IMG/VR virus record: IMGVR_UViG_3300037502_001466
Location: 1-30,165 of that record
Source: a virus
DNA length: 30,165 nt
Reading direction: 5' to 3' (one strand)
Shown here: piece after piece, positions 16,684-22,639 of the stretch
How positions within the stretch are numbered: the stretch's first letter is position 1
Layout of the letters: every line of letters begins with the position of its first letter
Made by a program: the position numbers and the translations under genes
Notes under the pieces: model-generated
The model's database searches: none
What the model was told of the DNA's origin: nothing
What the model saw: the letters and a program-made list of their open reading frames with translations, nothing else

Positions 16684-16902
16684 ATGACACAGAGTTGGAT
16701 GATATTTATTCTAGGCCAAGCCGCCACCTATGCAGTAGCCTTGATTAAGATTTGGAATGATAGCCAGGTGAAAATGGCCCGCATGGATGAGAGGCTAAAG
16801 GTGGCTGAGGATAAGGATGAGACCTTATTCAAGAAGCTAGATCATATATCGGTCCAACTAACTGAGTTGTCTATTCAATTATCAAATAAACAAGACAAAT
16901 GA
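16684..16902 (+). CDS. Membrane-anchored coiled-coil protein in lysis cassette
   Basis: 72 residues: one N-terminal membrane segment (WMIFILGQAATYAVALIKIW) followed by a charged amphipathic helix with heptad spacing (MARMDERLKVAEDKDETLFKKLDHISVQL). It overlaps the holin start by 4 nt. Similar one-span proteins sit beside holins in many phages. It could regulate the holin (antiholin-like), act as a second holin, or reverse the layout of XhlA-like proteins, whose span is C-terminal. The role is inferred from topology and neighbours only. Confidence 0.6.
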   Translation: MTQSWMIFILGQAATYAVALIKIWNDSQVKMARMDERLKVAEDKDETLFKKLDHISVQLTELSIQLSNKQDK

Positions 16903-17123
16903 GTAACTTTCTGAATCTTGATTTACAAGACCTAACAAAAGGTTTTGTGGTAGCCTTTTTGAGTGCTGCCTTAACTGGCCTTGTGGCTATCTTAGAAACT
17001 AGCCAACTGCCTCAGATGACTGATCTGAAAGCGGCCGCCATTGTAGGGCTGACCGCTGGTCTGTCTTACTTGCTGAAAAATGTGTTGACCAATAGTCAAG
17101 GACAACTACTAAAAAAAGACTAA
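16899..17123 (+). CDS. Holin
   Basis: 74 residues with two membrane segments (FVVAFLSAALTGLVAILE and AAAIVGLTAGLSYLLKNVL) separated by a short polar loop containing TSQLPQMTD and followed by a polar, lysine-ended tail (QLLKKD). This is class II holin topology. The segment 'GLTAGLSYLLKN' is typical of holins in phages of Bacteroidota. It should form inner-membrane holes that release or activate the M15 endolysin encoded two genes downstream. The TAA overlaps the next ATG by one base. Confidence 0.75.
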   Translation: MSNFLNLDLQDLTKGFVVAFLSAALTGLVAILETSQLPQMTDLKAAAIVGLTAGLSYLLKNVLTNSQGQLLKKD

Positions 17124-17620
17124 TGCGTGTTTTTGTGTTGGCTGGGTTATTGCTAATCGGTTGCAATCCGGGTAAGCAACTTTCTAAGGCAGAGGCAAGG
17201 CTGGCTCAAGCTGGCCGCCTCCCAGCTATTTGTGCTGAGAGATACCCAGTAAAGGACACGACCTACATCAAAGATACCTTAGTAAAGATTGACACTTTCT
17301 TGTCTGGGGAGTACATATTTGACACAGCCCGAATCAATGATACCTTATACGAAGTTAAGTATAAACCCGTAATTGTATATAAGACAAAGTACATAACTAA
17401 GGTCGAAAAGGTGGAGGATGTAGCCAAGATAGAGGCTTTGCGTGCCTCTGTGAGTCAATTAGAGGCCAATAGAGCCGCTTTATTGGTTGAGTTAGCAGAT
17501 TATAAGGGCAAGGCTAAGACTCGCTTAAATTGGCTTATTTTGGCCATTTGTGTGGCTTTTGGATTTTCTATTCGTAAGCCAGTCATGGCTTTAATTAAGT
17601 ATCATCTGTCAAAATGGTAA
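17123..17620 (+). CDS. Probable unimolecular spanin (u-spanin)
   Basis: 165 residues. The N-terminus is a lipoprotein signal with lipobox LIGC (cysteine 14), followed by a periplasmic region rich in Thr/Asp and beta strands (DTTYIKDTLVKIDTF, VIVYKTKYITK), a coiled coil at about residues 97-133 (KVEDVAKIEALRASVSQLEA) and a C-terminal transmembrane segment at about 137-153 (LNWLILAICVAFGFSI) with a short basic tail. An outer-membrane lipid anchor plus an inner-membrane span in one chain is the definition of a T1 gp11-type u-spanin, which fuses the two membranes in the last step of lysis. The gene lies between holin and endolysin. Confidence 0.7.
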   Translation: MRVFVLAGLLLIGCNPGKQLSKAEARLAQAGRLPAICAERYPVKDTTYIKDTLVKIDTFLSGEYIFDTARINDTLYEVKYKPVIVYKTKYITKVEKVEDVAKIEALRASVSQLEANRAALLVELADYKGKAKTRLNWLILAICVAFGFSIRKPVMALIKYHLSKW

Positions 17621-18033
17621 CATCAGCCCAAGCACTAAAAAAATACGGACCGCCCGATCCGGCCAATCCAAACATGGTCCTTTGGGATGTGCCTGCTCAT
17701 TTAGAGATAGGGGTAATTCCCAAAAGGGTCTATTGCAATAAAGATTTAGTCAAACCTTTAGAGGCAGCCTTTAAGGCCCTAATTGATACTGGCCATGTAA
17801 GCGAGTTAAAGACATGGGATGGGTGCTTTAACATAAGAAAGAAAAGGGGTCTAAGTTCTATGAGCCTACATTCTTGGGGTATTGCTATTGATGTCAATGC
17901 CTTTGAAAATGGCCTTGGTAAAGAGCCTAAACTTAGTGCTAACTTTGTCAAGTGTTTTACTGATAATGGCTTTGACTGGGGTGGTGTTTGGACCCGAAAG
18001 GATGGCATGCACTTTCAATTATCAAAAATTTAA
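17614..18033 (+). CDS. Endolysin, M15 family L,D-peptidase (VanY/Ply500-like)
   Basis: 139 residues forming a single M15_4 catalytic domain with no separate cell-wall-binding domain. The zinc site is complete: SLHSWGIAIDVN gives His86 and Asp93, and DGMHFQ gives His133, with Asp130 as the likely catalytic acid; FNIRKKRG before it supplies the conserved arginine. 'DNGFDWGGVW' is the usual G-x-WGG-W element. Such enzymes cut L-alanyl-D-glutamate or related bonds in the peptidoglycan stem peptide. There is no signal peptide, so export depends on the holin. It overlaps the spanin gene by 7 nt. Confidence 0.87.
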   Translation: MVTSAQALKKYGPPDPANPNMVLWDVPAHLEIGVIPKRVYCNKDLVKPLEAAFKALIDTGHVSELKTWDGCFNIRKKRGLSSMSLHSWGIAIDVNAFENGLGKEPKLSANFVKCFTDNGFDWGGVWTRKDGMHFQLSKI

Positions 18034-18039
18034 TTTTCT

Positions 18040-18177
18040 ATGCGGATAGTGAGTTTTATCTTCGTTATGTTATTTATTTCCAGTTGTACCGTTCAAAAGG
18101 TTTACACAGATGGAAAAGTGGTTAAGGACTCGCTAAAGGTTAAGGTCGCTGGCTTTGAGATAAAAAAAGCTAACTAA
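18040..18177 (+). CDS. Very small lipoprotein (45 aa) after the endolysin
   Basis: ATG at 18040, TAA directly abutting the ATG of the next gene. The product begins MRIVSFIFVMLFISSCTVQK: a short hydrophobic signal with lipobox ISSC (cysteine 16), leaving a mature lipid-anchored peptide of about 30 residues that is basic (VYTDGKVVKDSLKVKV). It fills an otherwise empty 144-nt gap. Candidates are a small outer-membrane spanin partner or a lipoprotein that blocks superinfection, as Llp does for T5; nothing in the sequence decides between them. Confidence 0.65.
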   Translation: MRIVSFIFVMLFISSCTVQKVYTDGKVVKDSLKVKVAGFEIKKAN

Positions 18178-19146
18178 ATGACCAAAATTTCCGTTGTCAG
18201 AGAGTATCGAGACAGATACCCTGATTTCCCCAACCTCAAATTGGCCAGGATTATCTATGCCGAGAATAAAAAATTATTTATCTCGGTAGAGGCGGTCAGA
18301 TCATTGATTAGGTCTATACAAGGGCAAAGAGGTAAAGATTCAATAAAGGCAACTCATGCTCAAGGTCCAAGGCCTCTCAATCCTTACAAACTACCAGAAA
18401 GCGATGAGTCAACCTTTGAGCCTTATATTCTCAAGGCCAAAAGGGTTTTGGGCTTATTTGATATTCATGCTCCTTATCATTCCATTTCAGCTCTGACAGC
18501 GGCTTTAGACTATGCCAAAAAGGAGAAGCCAGATGCAGTCATCTTAGGGGGTGATTTATTTGACTTTCATGGCTTATCTAGATTCCTAAAAGACCCACGC
18601 AAAAAAGATTTTGCTACCGAACTATCCATAGGCTGTCAAGTCATTGAGGTTATTCAAAAGACTTTAGATTGCCAGATATACTTTAAGTTCGGCAACCATG
18701 ATGAGAGATATCAGCATTACCTATGGCAGAAATTAGGCGAGCTGCAAGGCGTAGAGGACTTTGAGTTGGAGAACTTAATCAAGAAAAGAGTCTCAGGGGT
18801 TAAATTTATTACAGACAAAAGAATTATAAAGGCTAACGAACTCAATATTGTGCATGGCCACGAATTTGCCAGCTCTATTATTAGCCCGGTAAATATAGCT
18901 AGAGGGTTGTATCTTAGAGCCAAAGCCAATACTATCTGCGGCCATCACCACAGGAGTAGCGAGCACACAGAACAGAATATAGAGGGTAAGATAGTAACAA
19001 CCTGGTCAGTGGGTTGTCTGTCTGAGTTGCATCCCCAATATATGCCAATTAATAATTGGAATCATGGCTTTATTTTAATAGATTTACATGGTACTAAAGA
19101 TTTTGAAGTAAGAAACAAAAGAATCTGGAAAGGACAAGTATTATGA
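18178..19146 (+). CDS. Calcineurin-like metallophosphoesterase with N-terminal helical domain
   Basis: 322 residues. The catalytic domain has all five expected blocks: LGLFDIHAP (Asp95, His97), ILGGDLFDFH (Asp126), FGNHDERY (Asn173, His174, Asp175), NIVHGHEF (His226, His228) and ICGHHHRS (His256-258), so it should bind two metal ions. The first ~55 residues are a separate helical domain (REYRDRYPDFPNLKLARIIYAEN, then VEAVRSLIRSIQG) that may bind DNA. The domain pair recurs in phages. The substrate is unknown; a nuclease or phosphatase role in phage DNA metabolism is possible. The stop overlaps the next ATG (ATGA). Confidence 0.8.
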   Translation: MTKISVVREYRDRYPDFPNLKLARIIYAENKKLFISVEAVRSLIRSIQGQRGKDSIKATHAQGPRPLNPYKLPESDESTFEPYILKAKRVLGLFDIHAPYHSISALTAALDYAKKEKPDAVILGGDLFDFHGLSRFLKDPRKKDFATELSIGCQVIEVIQKTLDCQIYFKFGNHDERYQHYLWQKLGELQGVEDFELENLIKKRVSGVKFITDKRIIKANELNIVHGHEFASSIISPVNIARGLYLRAKANTICGHHHRSSEHTEQNIEGKIVTTWSVGCLSELHPQYMPINNWNHGFILIDLHGTKDFEVRNKRIWKGQVL

Positions 19147-19337
19147 CACACAAAAACACACCCATCATCAAAAAGAAAGTAATTGAGTTATTAAAGGAAT
19201 TGCCTCCAATTGAGAGGCTAAATATATTAGAGCCTTTATGCGATAAATACAGAGCTGAGTCTCGCAAAGAGGTTGAAAAGGATGTAACTGAATGGAGCCG
19301 CAAGAAAGGGATACCACGAATCAAGACGGACTATTAA
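19143..19337 (+). CDS. Small charged protein of unknown function
   Basis: 64 residues, helical and highly charged (PIIKKKVIELLKELPPIERLNILEPLCDKYRAES), coupled to the metallophosphoesterase by a 4-nt overlap. The LPPIERLNILE segment looks like a short structured helix-turn-helix-like core. No family is recognised. The 46-nt overlap with the next gene is long for this genome but both frames look coding. Confidence 0.6.
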   Translation: MTHKNTPIIKKKVIELLKELPPIERLNILEPLCDKYRAESRKEVEKDVTEWSRKKGIPRIKTDY

Positions 19338-19525
19338 CATTTGATCCGACCCCTCATGATGATATCCAGGCTTGTGCTCAGGCTATGGGAGTCATAGAGG
19401 ACATGGACTTAGCTTTATTATCTGATGATGAGGCCACCATGATTAGGCATATCCGCAAGCTGGCTTTACATATTACCCACCAAGCACTTTACGAAATTTA
19501 CGAGGGAGGGTGTTATGGCCCCTAA
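19292..19525 (+). CDS. Small acidic protein of unknown function
   Basis: 77 residues, acidic (DDIQACAQAMGVIEDMDLALLSDDEATM) with a C-terminal helix 'LALHITHQALYEIYEGG'. The first ~15 residues lie within the end of the preceding gene, so the true start may be further in; no other ATG occurs before MGVIEDMD. No family recognised. It ends 11 bases inside the following gene. Confidence 0.55.
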   Translation: MEPQERDTTNQDGLLTFDPTPHDDIQACAQAMGVIEDMDLALLSDDEATMIRHIRKLALHITHQALYEIYEGGCYGP

Positions 19526-19775
19526 GATTACCAATCCCCATACAGTTGAGCATCGTAAGCTAGGCAGAGAGCAGGCATGGGCTATGGCTTGGATGACTGA
19601 GAATAAGATTAGCATTGATCCAACTCTGACTGGGTATAGATATCTGCTTTACTTATTACATGAGCATTTTCACTTAAAGCATCCTGACTGGTCTGAGACT
19701 AAAGTTGTCAAGGAATCCTCCAAAACTGCCAGATTCTTATGGCAGATGGGCTTTAGGTTGGTAGAACTAAAATAG
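19515..19775 (+). CDS. Small protein of unknown function with HEHFH segment
   Basis: 86 residues; last rightward gene of the late block, meeting the leftward operon tail to tail. The core 'LLYLLHEHFHLKHPDWSETKVVKESSKTARFLWQMGFR' is well structured and contains an HExxH-like string. The rest of a zinc peptidase is missing and the protein is too short for one, so I do not call it an enzyme. The 'HPDWSE..V..SSK.A..LW..G.R' pattern resembles a small phage family of unknown role. Confidence 0.6.
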   Translation: MAPKITNPHTVEHRKLGREQAWAMAWMTENKISIDPTLTGYRYLLYLLHEHFHLKHPDWSETKVVKESSKTARFLWQMGFRLVELK

Positions 19776-20066
19776 GTTACCTATTATGTAGATATAAAGG
19801 CATTTGTCTTTAAGTTCCTCTCTGGTCGCTTCTGGCCACCTTTCTTTGGCAAAGTTCCACAATCCGTATTTCTCATCTTTAGGGATGACCTCAATGGGCA
19901 GCATGGTCTTGTAGCAGTCCATTAGGCACTCATTAATAACCCTAGATGTTGTGCCAAGATTAACTAAAGCTACAAACATAGCCTCAGAGCCTTTTGCAGC
20001 CTTTAGAGCGGGCTGTAAAGCCTCAAAACCTATTATCTTCCTCAAATCGTATGTATGCGACTGCAT
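19767..20066 (-). CDS. Small protein of unknown function, last gene of leftward operon
   Basis: 99 residues from ATG at 20066 (MQSHTYDLRKIIGFEALQPALKAAKG). A TTG at 20096 would add ten residues but lies right after an in-frame stop. The centre 'AMFVALVNLGTTSRVINECLMDCYKTMLPIEVIPKD' and the C-terminal 'WPEATREELKDKCLYIYIIGNLF' look like a genuine folded helical protein. No family recognised. It overlaps the 27-residue membrane peptide gene by 44 nt in another frame and the opposing gene by 9 nt. Confidence 0.55.
   Translation of the reverse strand: MQSHTYDLRKIIGFEALQPALKAAKGSEAMFVALVNLGTTSRVINECLMDCYKTMLPIEVIPKDEKYGLWNFAKERWPEATREELKDKCLYIYIIGNLF
19771..19785. terminator. Palindrome at convergent gene ends, possible weak bidirectional terminator
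   Basis: AATAGG and CCTATT are separated by TTA, forming a 6-bp hairpin on either strand. It spans the stop codon of the rightward gene and the last codons of the leftward gene. On the minus strand it is followed by TTTTAG, but there is no real T-tract on the plus strand, and the stem is short and AT-rich. Confidence 0.3.
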
Positions 20067-20106
20067 AGCCAAAGATTGATCCACAAATAAATGCAATTAG
20101 TATCAT
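20023..20106 (-). CDS. 27-residue single-span membrane peptide
   Basis: The ATG overlaps the upstream stop in an ATGA arrangement, the coupling used throughout this genome. The peptide, MILIAFICGSIFGYAVAYIR followed by FEEDNRF, has one clear hydrophobic span with a charged C-terminal end. It has no similarity to the other frames' products. Small membrane peptides of phages can inhibit host membrane proteins or exclude other phages; the role here is unknown. The overlap with the next gene's start makes it less certain. Confidence 0.45.
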   Translation of the reverse strand: MILIAFICGSIFGYAVAYIRFEEDNRF

Positions 20107-20690
20107 AGTTGAGATTTTAGCCATGTAAAGTTTCTGCCCTCATTAACAAGCCAATCAAAGGTCCATTGCACACATGCACATCGGCACTTTTGGTTGTCAT
20201 CGCCATAGGCAGCTCTAAGTATTTCAACATCATCCTTGCCAAACCTTTTGAGCATTTTGTTAGCCTTTAGATAATCGTACCACTTATCCATCTGGTTAAA
20301 GGGTACTTTCTCAAAGTTTAGCTTGTACATCATTAGCTCATAATCCAACTTCTCTAGGTCTGTCTCTGGAACTTTAGCCTCTTGTATGGTTCGATATCCA
20401 GTAGGGGTCTTTTGTAAGTTATGCCTATCCTTGTTATTATTAGCCCATCTAGCCAGTCTCCTACCGAGGTCCCAGGTTGTCTCTTGCTCAAATCTCATCT
20501 TGGTGTTAGACTTATTAGGCTCTGACCAGTAATCGTAGAACTCTTGCTTCATTTGCTCTGTAAAGGCAAAGGGTTGGATAGCTCTCTTAAAGTCTGCTGC
20601 TCTTGCTTCTATACTTTTCATAGTTGACATATCCCCTCTATATCCAGTCAAGTAGTGGGTGAAGGGGTTTGAGCCTAGCATCCAAAACAT
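20103..20690 (-). CDS. DUF7833-like protein, probably replication-associated
   Basis: 195 residues from ATG at 20690; an ATG at 20630 (MSTMKSIEARAADFKRAIQPF) is an alternative and has an AGAGG upstream. The pattern 'FKRAIQPFAFTEQMKQEFYDYWSEPNKSNTKMRFEQETTWDLGRRLARWANN' matches a domain common at the C-terminus of replication-initiator-like proteins of Bacteroidota and their phages. The remainder is helical and charged, with CRCAC near the C-terminus. It follows the structured non-coding region and is separated from the rest of the leftward operon by a terminator, so it may be controlled independently. Confidence 0.55.
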   Translation of the reverse strand: MFWMLGSNPFTHYLTGYRGDMSTMKSIEARAADFKRAIQPFAFTEQMKQEFYDYWSEPNKSNTKMRFEQETTWDLGRRLARWANNNKDRHNLQKTPTGYRTIQEAKVPETDLEKLDYELMMYKLNFEKVPFNQMDKWYDYLKANKMLKRFGKDDVEILRAAYGDDNQKCRCACVQWTFDWLVNEGRNFTWLKSQL

Positions 20691-20699
20691 GAATAGAAT

Positions 20700-20747
20700 A
20701 TAGAGAATTATAAAAAACCTTTTTGTTTAACTTTTGGCATTCTCTAT
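20700..20747. repeat. Perfect 9-bp inverted repeat upstream of the DUF7833-like gene
   Basis: ATAGAGAAT (20700-20708) and ATTCTCTAT (20739-20747) are exact reverse complements with a 30-nt AT-rich spacer. The left arm ends 10 nt before the ATG at 20690. In leftward mRNA this would form a hairpin next to the start site; on DNA it could be a dimeric operator. Confidence 0.6.
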
Positions 20748-20874
20748 CACACAGAACCCATACATTCCTCGGCATCCAGTGGCCGGTTATCACGCATCTT
20801 TCACTTGACTGTCATGAGTTGTCAGGGGAGGACATTGCTCACACTTGTTTGCGTTACATATTGGTATGATCTGT

Positions 20875-20916
20875 GAGGTTATTATTTGTACTGCCATTAG
20901 TACTGGGTAAAACCTC
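20875..20916. repeat. Nested inverted repeats
   Basis: Outer arms GAGGTT (20875-20880) and AACCTC (20911-20916) enclose inner arms GTACT (20888-20892) and AGTAC (20899-20903) around the loop GCCATT. Both pairs are exact. The arrangement could fold as an RNA hairpin with an internal loop or as a DNA cruciform. It lies immediately downstream of the terminator in the direction of leftward transcription. Confidence 0.5.
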
Positions 20917-20926
20917 GGTAAAAACC

Positions 20927-20978
20927 AAAAAAATAACCCACTGAGGATTGACGTTCGCAGTCGCACCCCAATGGGTTA
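20927..20978 (-). terminator. Leftward intrinsic terminator with long loop
   Basis: On the minus strand TAACCCATTG pairs with CAGTGGGTTA (10 bp, one G-U pair), followed directly by seven T residues. On the plus strand the same position is an A-C mismatch and there is no T-tract, so the element is directional. The 25-nt loop contains a further GAC/GTC pairing. It would end leftward transcripts from the operon 24.7-21.05 kb or from the promoter at 21031-21063. Confidence 0.7.
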
Positions 20979-21027
20979 ATAAGCTCTTTACTAAACAAAG
21001 CACTTAAAAAGTGGCGAACCTTTGTCA
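20927..21027 (-). ncRNA. Candidate ~100-nt small RNA or attenuated leader
   Basis: A promoter with a perfect TATATTTG box should start transcription near 21027, and the terminator just described would end it near 20927. No frame in between is convincing. The product would be a short structured RNA, or, with read-through, a regulated leader for the DUF7833-like gene about 240 nt further on. This is inferred from promoter and terminator alone; no RNA family is recognised. Confidence 0.4.
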
Positions 21028-21030
21028 AAA

Positions 21031-21063
21031 CAAATATACGAAAAAAAAATCAATCTACCAAAA
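21031..21063 (-). promoter_or_regulatory. Leftward Bacteroidota-type promoter
   Basis: On the minus strand TTTTG (21063-21059) and TATATTTG (21038-21031) are separated by 20 nt, matching the Bacteroidota -33/-7 pair (TTTG and TAnnTTTG). A run of nine A/T bases lies between them. The -33 box is inside the end of the DnaA-like gene. Confidence 0.65.
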
Positions 21064-21475
21064 CTAATTTACCTAAGTAATCCACAAATGTTATCTTCTG
21101 ATGTGATTTAACCCTACTGAGTTTCATAGAAATGCCCAAATCTGAGGCTAAGTCTATGACCTTCAAATAGTAAGGGTAAAACTTAGGGTCCTCAGTTTCT
21201 ATGTAATGTTCAATCCTTGCTCTGTAACTACTCATGGTTGAATGGTCTTTGTAGCCTACTAATGGTGCTATCTCTGTAAGTTTTATAGGGCAGTGCTGAT
21301 AAATAAAATATGATAAAGCCATTCTAATGTCTGAAAGCCTAACTTTTTCGCCATGTTTATTCTTAGCTATCTTCCAGTGGTTTCTTCTCTTTACTTCTTG
21401 TAACTGATCTAAAGTAATCCCATAATAGTTACAGACCTCATCAACTAGCTTAACTGCTTGCTCTCGTGTATTCAT
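21050..21475 (-). CDS. Protein with DnaA domain IV-like DNA-binding helix-turn-helix
   Basis: 141 residues. Residues ~45-92 read 'VRLSDIRMALSYFIYQHCPIKLTEIAPLVGYKDHSTMSSYRARIEHY', matching the DnaA domain IV layout, including the signature GxxDHST (residues 74-80) that contacts the DnaA box. The AAA+ ATPase domain of DnaA is absent: residues 1-44 are a short helical lead-in and 93-141 a basic C-terminal tail. It could bind host-like DnaA boxes to start phage replication or compete with host DnaA. It is the last gene of the main leftward operon, next to the non-coding region, and overlaps the previous stop by 4 nt. Confidence 0.7.
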   Translation of the reverse strand: MNTREQAVKLVDEVCNYYGITLDQLQEVKRRNHWKIAKNKHGEKVRLSDIRMALSYFIYQHCPIKLTEIAPLVGYKDHSTMSSYRARIEHYIETEDPKFYPYYLKVIDLASDLGISMKLSRVKSHQKITFVDYLGKLVLVD

Positions 21476-21666
21476 TTTGATAATTTGTAAGCTGCAAATG
21501 TTTTATTGTCTTTAGTAATGTAATTAGTCCAGATAGTATGCCCTTGATTTCTAAGGTCTGCAATCCTAGCCGCTAACCTAAAGCAGCCAAACTTGTTTAA
21601 GGCATCAATGGCGGTGATTTGTTTACCTGATTTAAGATAAATCAAGATTCGTTGTGTTTGTGTCAT
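21472..21666 (-). CDS. Small helix-turn-helix protein (HTH_39-like)
   Basis: 64 residues. 'QRILIYLKSGKQITAIDALNKFGCFRLAARIADLRNQGHTI' is the typical winged-helix pattern of HTH_39 phage proteins ('eL..fG..RLaaRI.dLR..G'), with a beta-wing after it (TNYITKDNKTFAAYKL). It probably binds DNA; target unknown. In phages these small proteins are usually next to replication genes, as here. Confidence 0.75.
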   Translation of the reverse strand: MTQTQRILIYLKSGKQITAIDALNKFGCFRLAARIADLRNQGHTIWTNYITKDNKTFAAYKLSK

Positions 21667-21886
21667 GTCTGTGGTTTTTTAAGGGTGAATATAAATGGGT
21701 AAATTTCTCTACTGTGTACTCAAATCCATGTCTGGATAGCTTTTCGCATACCCAGTTGTAATCCTCATCAGTGTGATGGATAGCATGCTGTGGAAATAAG
21801 GTAGTTCTAATAACTGGGTCTTTCTTGCCCAAGATACCTATAAACTGCCCATTCCATCTAAAACGGTAGGTTGTTACTAATTCCAT
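21632..21886 (-). CDS. Small protein of unknown function
   Basis: 84 residues, mixed composition: RFRWNGQFIGILGKKDPVI, then 'DEDYNWVCEKLSRHGFEYTVEKF' and a polar C-terminus. It overlaps the NinG-like gene by 29 nt and the HTH gene by 35 nt. The last ~12 residues (HRHDTNTTNLDLS) lie over the HTH start and look low in complexity. No family recognised. Confidence 0.55.
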   Translation of the reverse strand: MELVTTYRFRWNGQFIGILGKKDPVIRTTLFPQHAIHHTDEDYNWVCEKLSRHGFEYTVEKFTHLYSPLKNHRHDTNTTNLDLS

Positions 21887-22277
21887 CTTTTGCGGTTTTT
21901 AGTAGTGTGGTATAAAGTGTAATGATATCCTCTAAGTCTGCTCTATCCCATTTATGGACCTTAGTTCGGTTATTCTCTAACCACTCTACCCTTTTCTTGC
22001 CAATCTTTAAGAGTAAGTGCTTGCGATAACCAACTAAATGAAACTCATCAAATCCATTGCATCGTTGACATTCTCCGTTAACATTGTCCTCATGAAATCT
22101 AAGAAAAGACCCACCCTTGACTGGCACATAGTGCCCGGCATTCATAGACTCTACTGGCAATGTCTTAAAACAACTAATGCAAGTAAAATATCCATCTTTA
22201 GAATCTCTTTGCCTGATATAAGCATTAAAGACCTTTTGTGCTTTCTCTGTCAGTCGTGGTAAGGTTACCTTTCTCAT
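21858..22277 (-). CDS. ninG: NinG/Rap-like recombination nuclease
   Basis: 139 residues. The zinc-binding and HNH-like centre is complete: CISC (Cys33, Cys36), 'MNAGHYVPVKGGSFLRFHEDNVNGECQRCN' with AGHY (47-50), LRF, the asparagine pair and Cys70/Cys73, followed by GYRKHLLLKIG. This is the lambda NinG (Rap) pattern, a structure-specific endonuclease for recombination intermediates that works with annealases. It ends in NNLPF, similar to the ending of the SSB-like protein. Start ATG overlaps the previous stop by 4 nt. Confidence 0.82.
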   Translation of the reverse strand: MRKVTLPRLTEKAQKVFNAYIRQRDSKDGYFTCISCFKTLPVESMNAGHYVPVKGGSFLRFHEDNVNGECQRCNGFDEFHLVGYRKHLLLKIGKKRVEWLENNRTKVHKWDRADLEDIITLYTTLLKTAKDGISNNLPF

Positions 22278-22639
22278 AGGTTCATTTCGGCTTTGCGATA
22301 CGATACAATCGTTCTAATGGCATCTAATTGATGGGTGGCAGATGCATTGACCCGGTCAGCCCAGTTCACTAAATAGTTAACCTCTTTTGCATTTGTACCT
22401 ACAAACTTAGTAATAAGAGAGGGGCTTAGTCTTTTATCTAACCCCTGCTCCATAGCTTGCAGCAATCCTTGGTTAATTATCTGGTCTTGGGCTAACTTAG
22501 CCTCTGCGAGTAACTGGCCTGACTTAGCAACCATAATTAACAGATATTCCATCCGCTCTAAAAGCTGATTTGGTTCATGTCCAATAGGGGTCTCTAAGTA
22601 AGCCTGCATCTTAGAAAGGGAGGTCCTTATCTGATCCAT
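22274..22639 (-). CDS. Helical protein of unknown function
   Basis: 121 residues from ATG at 22639 (MDQIRTSLSKMQAYLETPIG); an ATG at 22687 would extend it but deep into the SSB-like gene. Almost entirely helical: 'LLERMEYLLIMVAKSGQLLAEAKLAQDQIINQGL', 'LSPSLITKFVGTNAKEVNYLVNWADRVNASATHQLDAIRTIVSYRKAEM'. Proteins of this size and shape occur beside SSB and recombination genes in Bacteroidota phages. Function unknown. Confidence 0.65.
   Translation of the reverse strand: MDQIRTSLSKMQAYLETPIGHEPNQLLERMEYLLIMVAKSGQLLAEAKLAQDQIINQGLLQAMEQGLDKRLSPSLITKFVGTNAKEVNYLVNWADRVNASATHQLDAIRTIVSYRKAEMNL

Larger units (their letters stand above)
20691..21049. other. 359-nt non-coding region
   Basis: The largest gap in the window; no plausible frame on either strand. 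It contains, from right to left, a leftward promoter (its -33 box just inside the flanking gene), a strong leftward terminator hairpin, a nested inverted repeat and a perfect 9-bp inverted repeat, described separately. It borders a gene with a DnaA-like DNA-binding motif on one side and a replication-type gene on the other, so it is also the best place in the window for a replication origin. I see no iterons or clear DnaA boxes. Confidence 0.6.

Noticed and set aside
19515-19775. Zinc metallopeptidase from the HEHFH string
   Set aside because: The protein is only 86 residues, lacks a third ligand in a plausible place and resembles a small non-enzymatic phage family.
20739-20800. DnaA boxes near CTATCACACA and TTATCACGC
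   Set aside because: Both differ from TTATNCACA at several positions and are not clustered.
20940-20972. tRNA T-arm-like string (GACGTTCGCAGTC, then ACCCCA) in the non-coding region
   Set aside because: No matching acceptor, D or anticodon arms can be placed upstream at tRNA spacing, and the T-stem pairs in only three positions. The segment is the loop of the leftward terminator.
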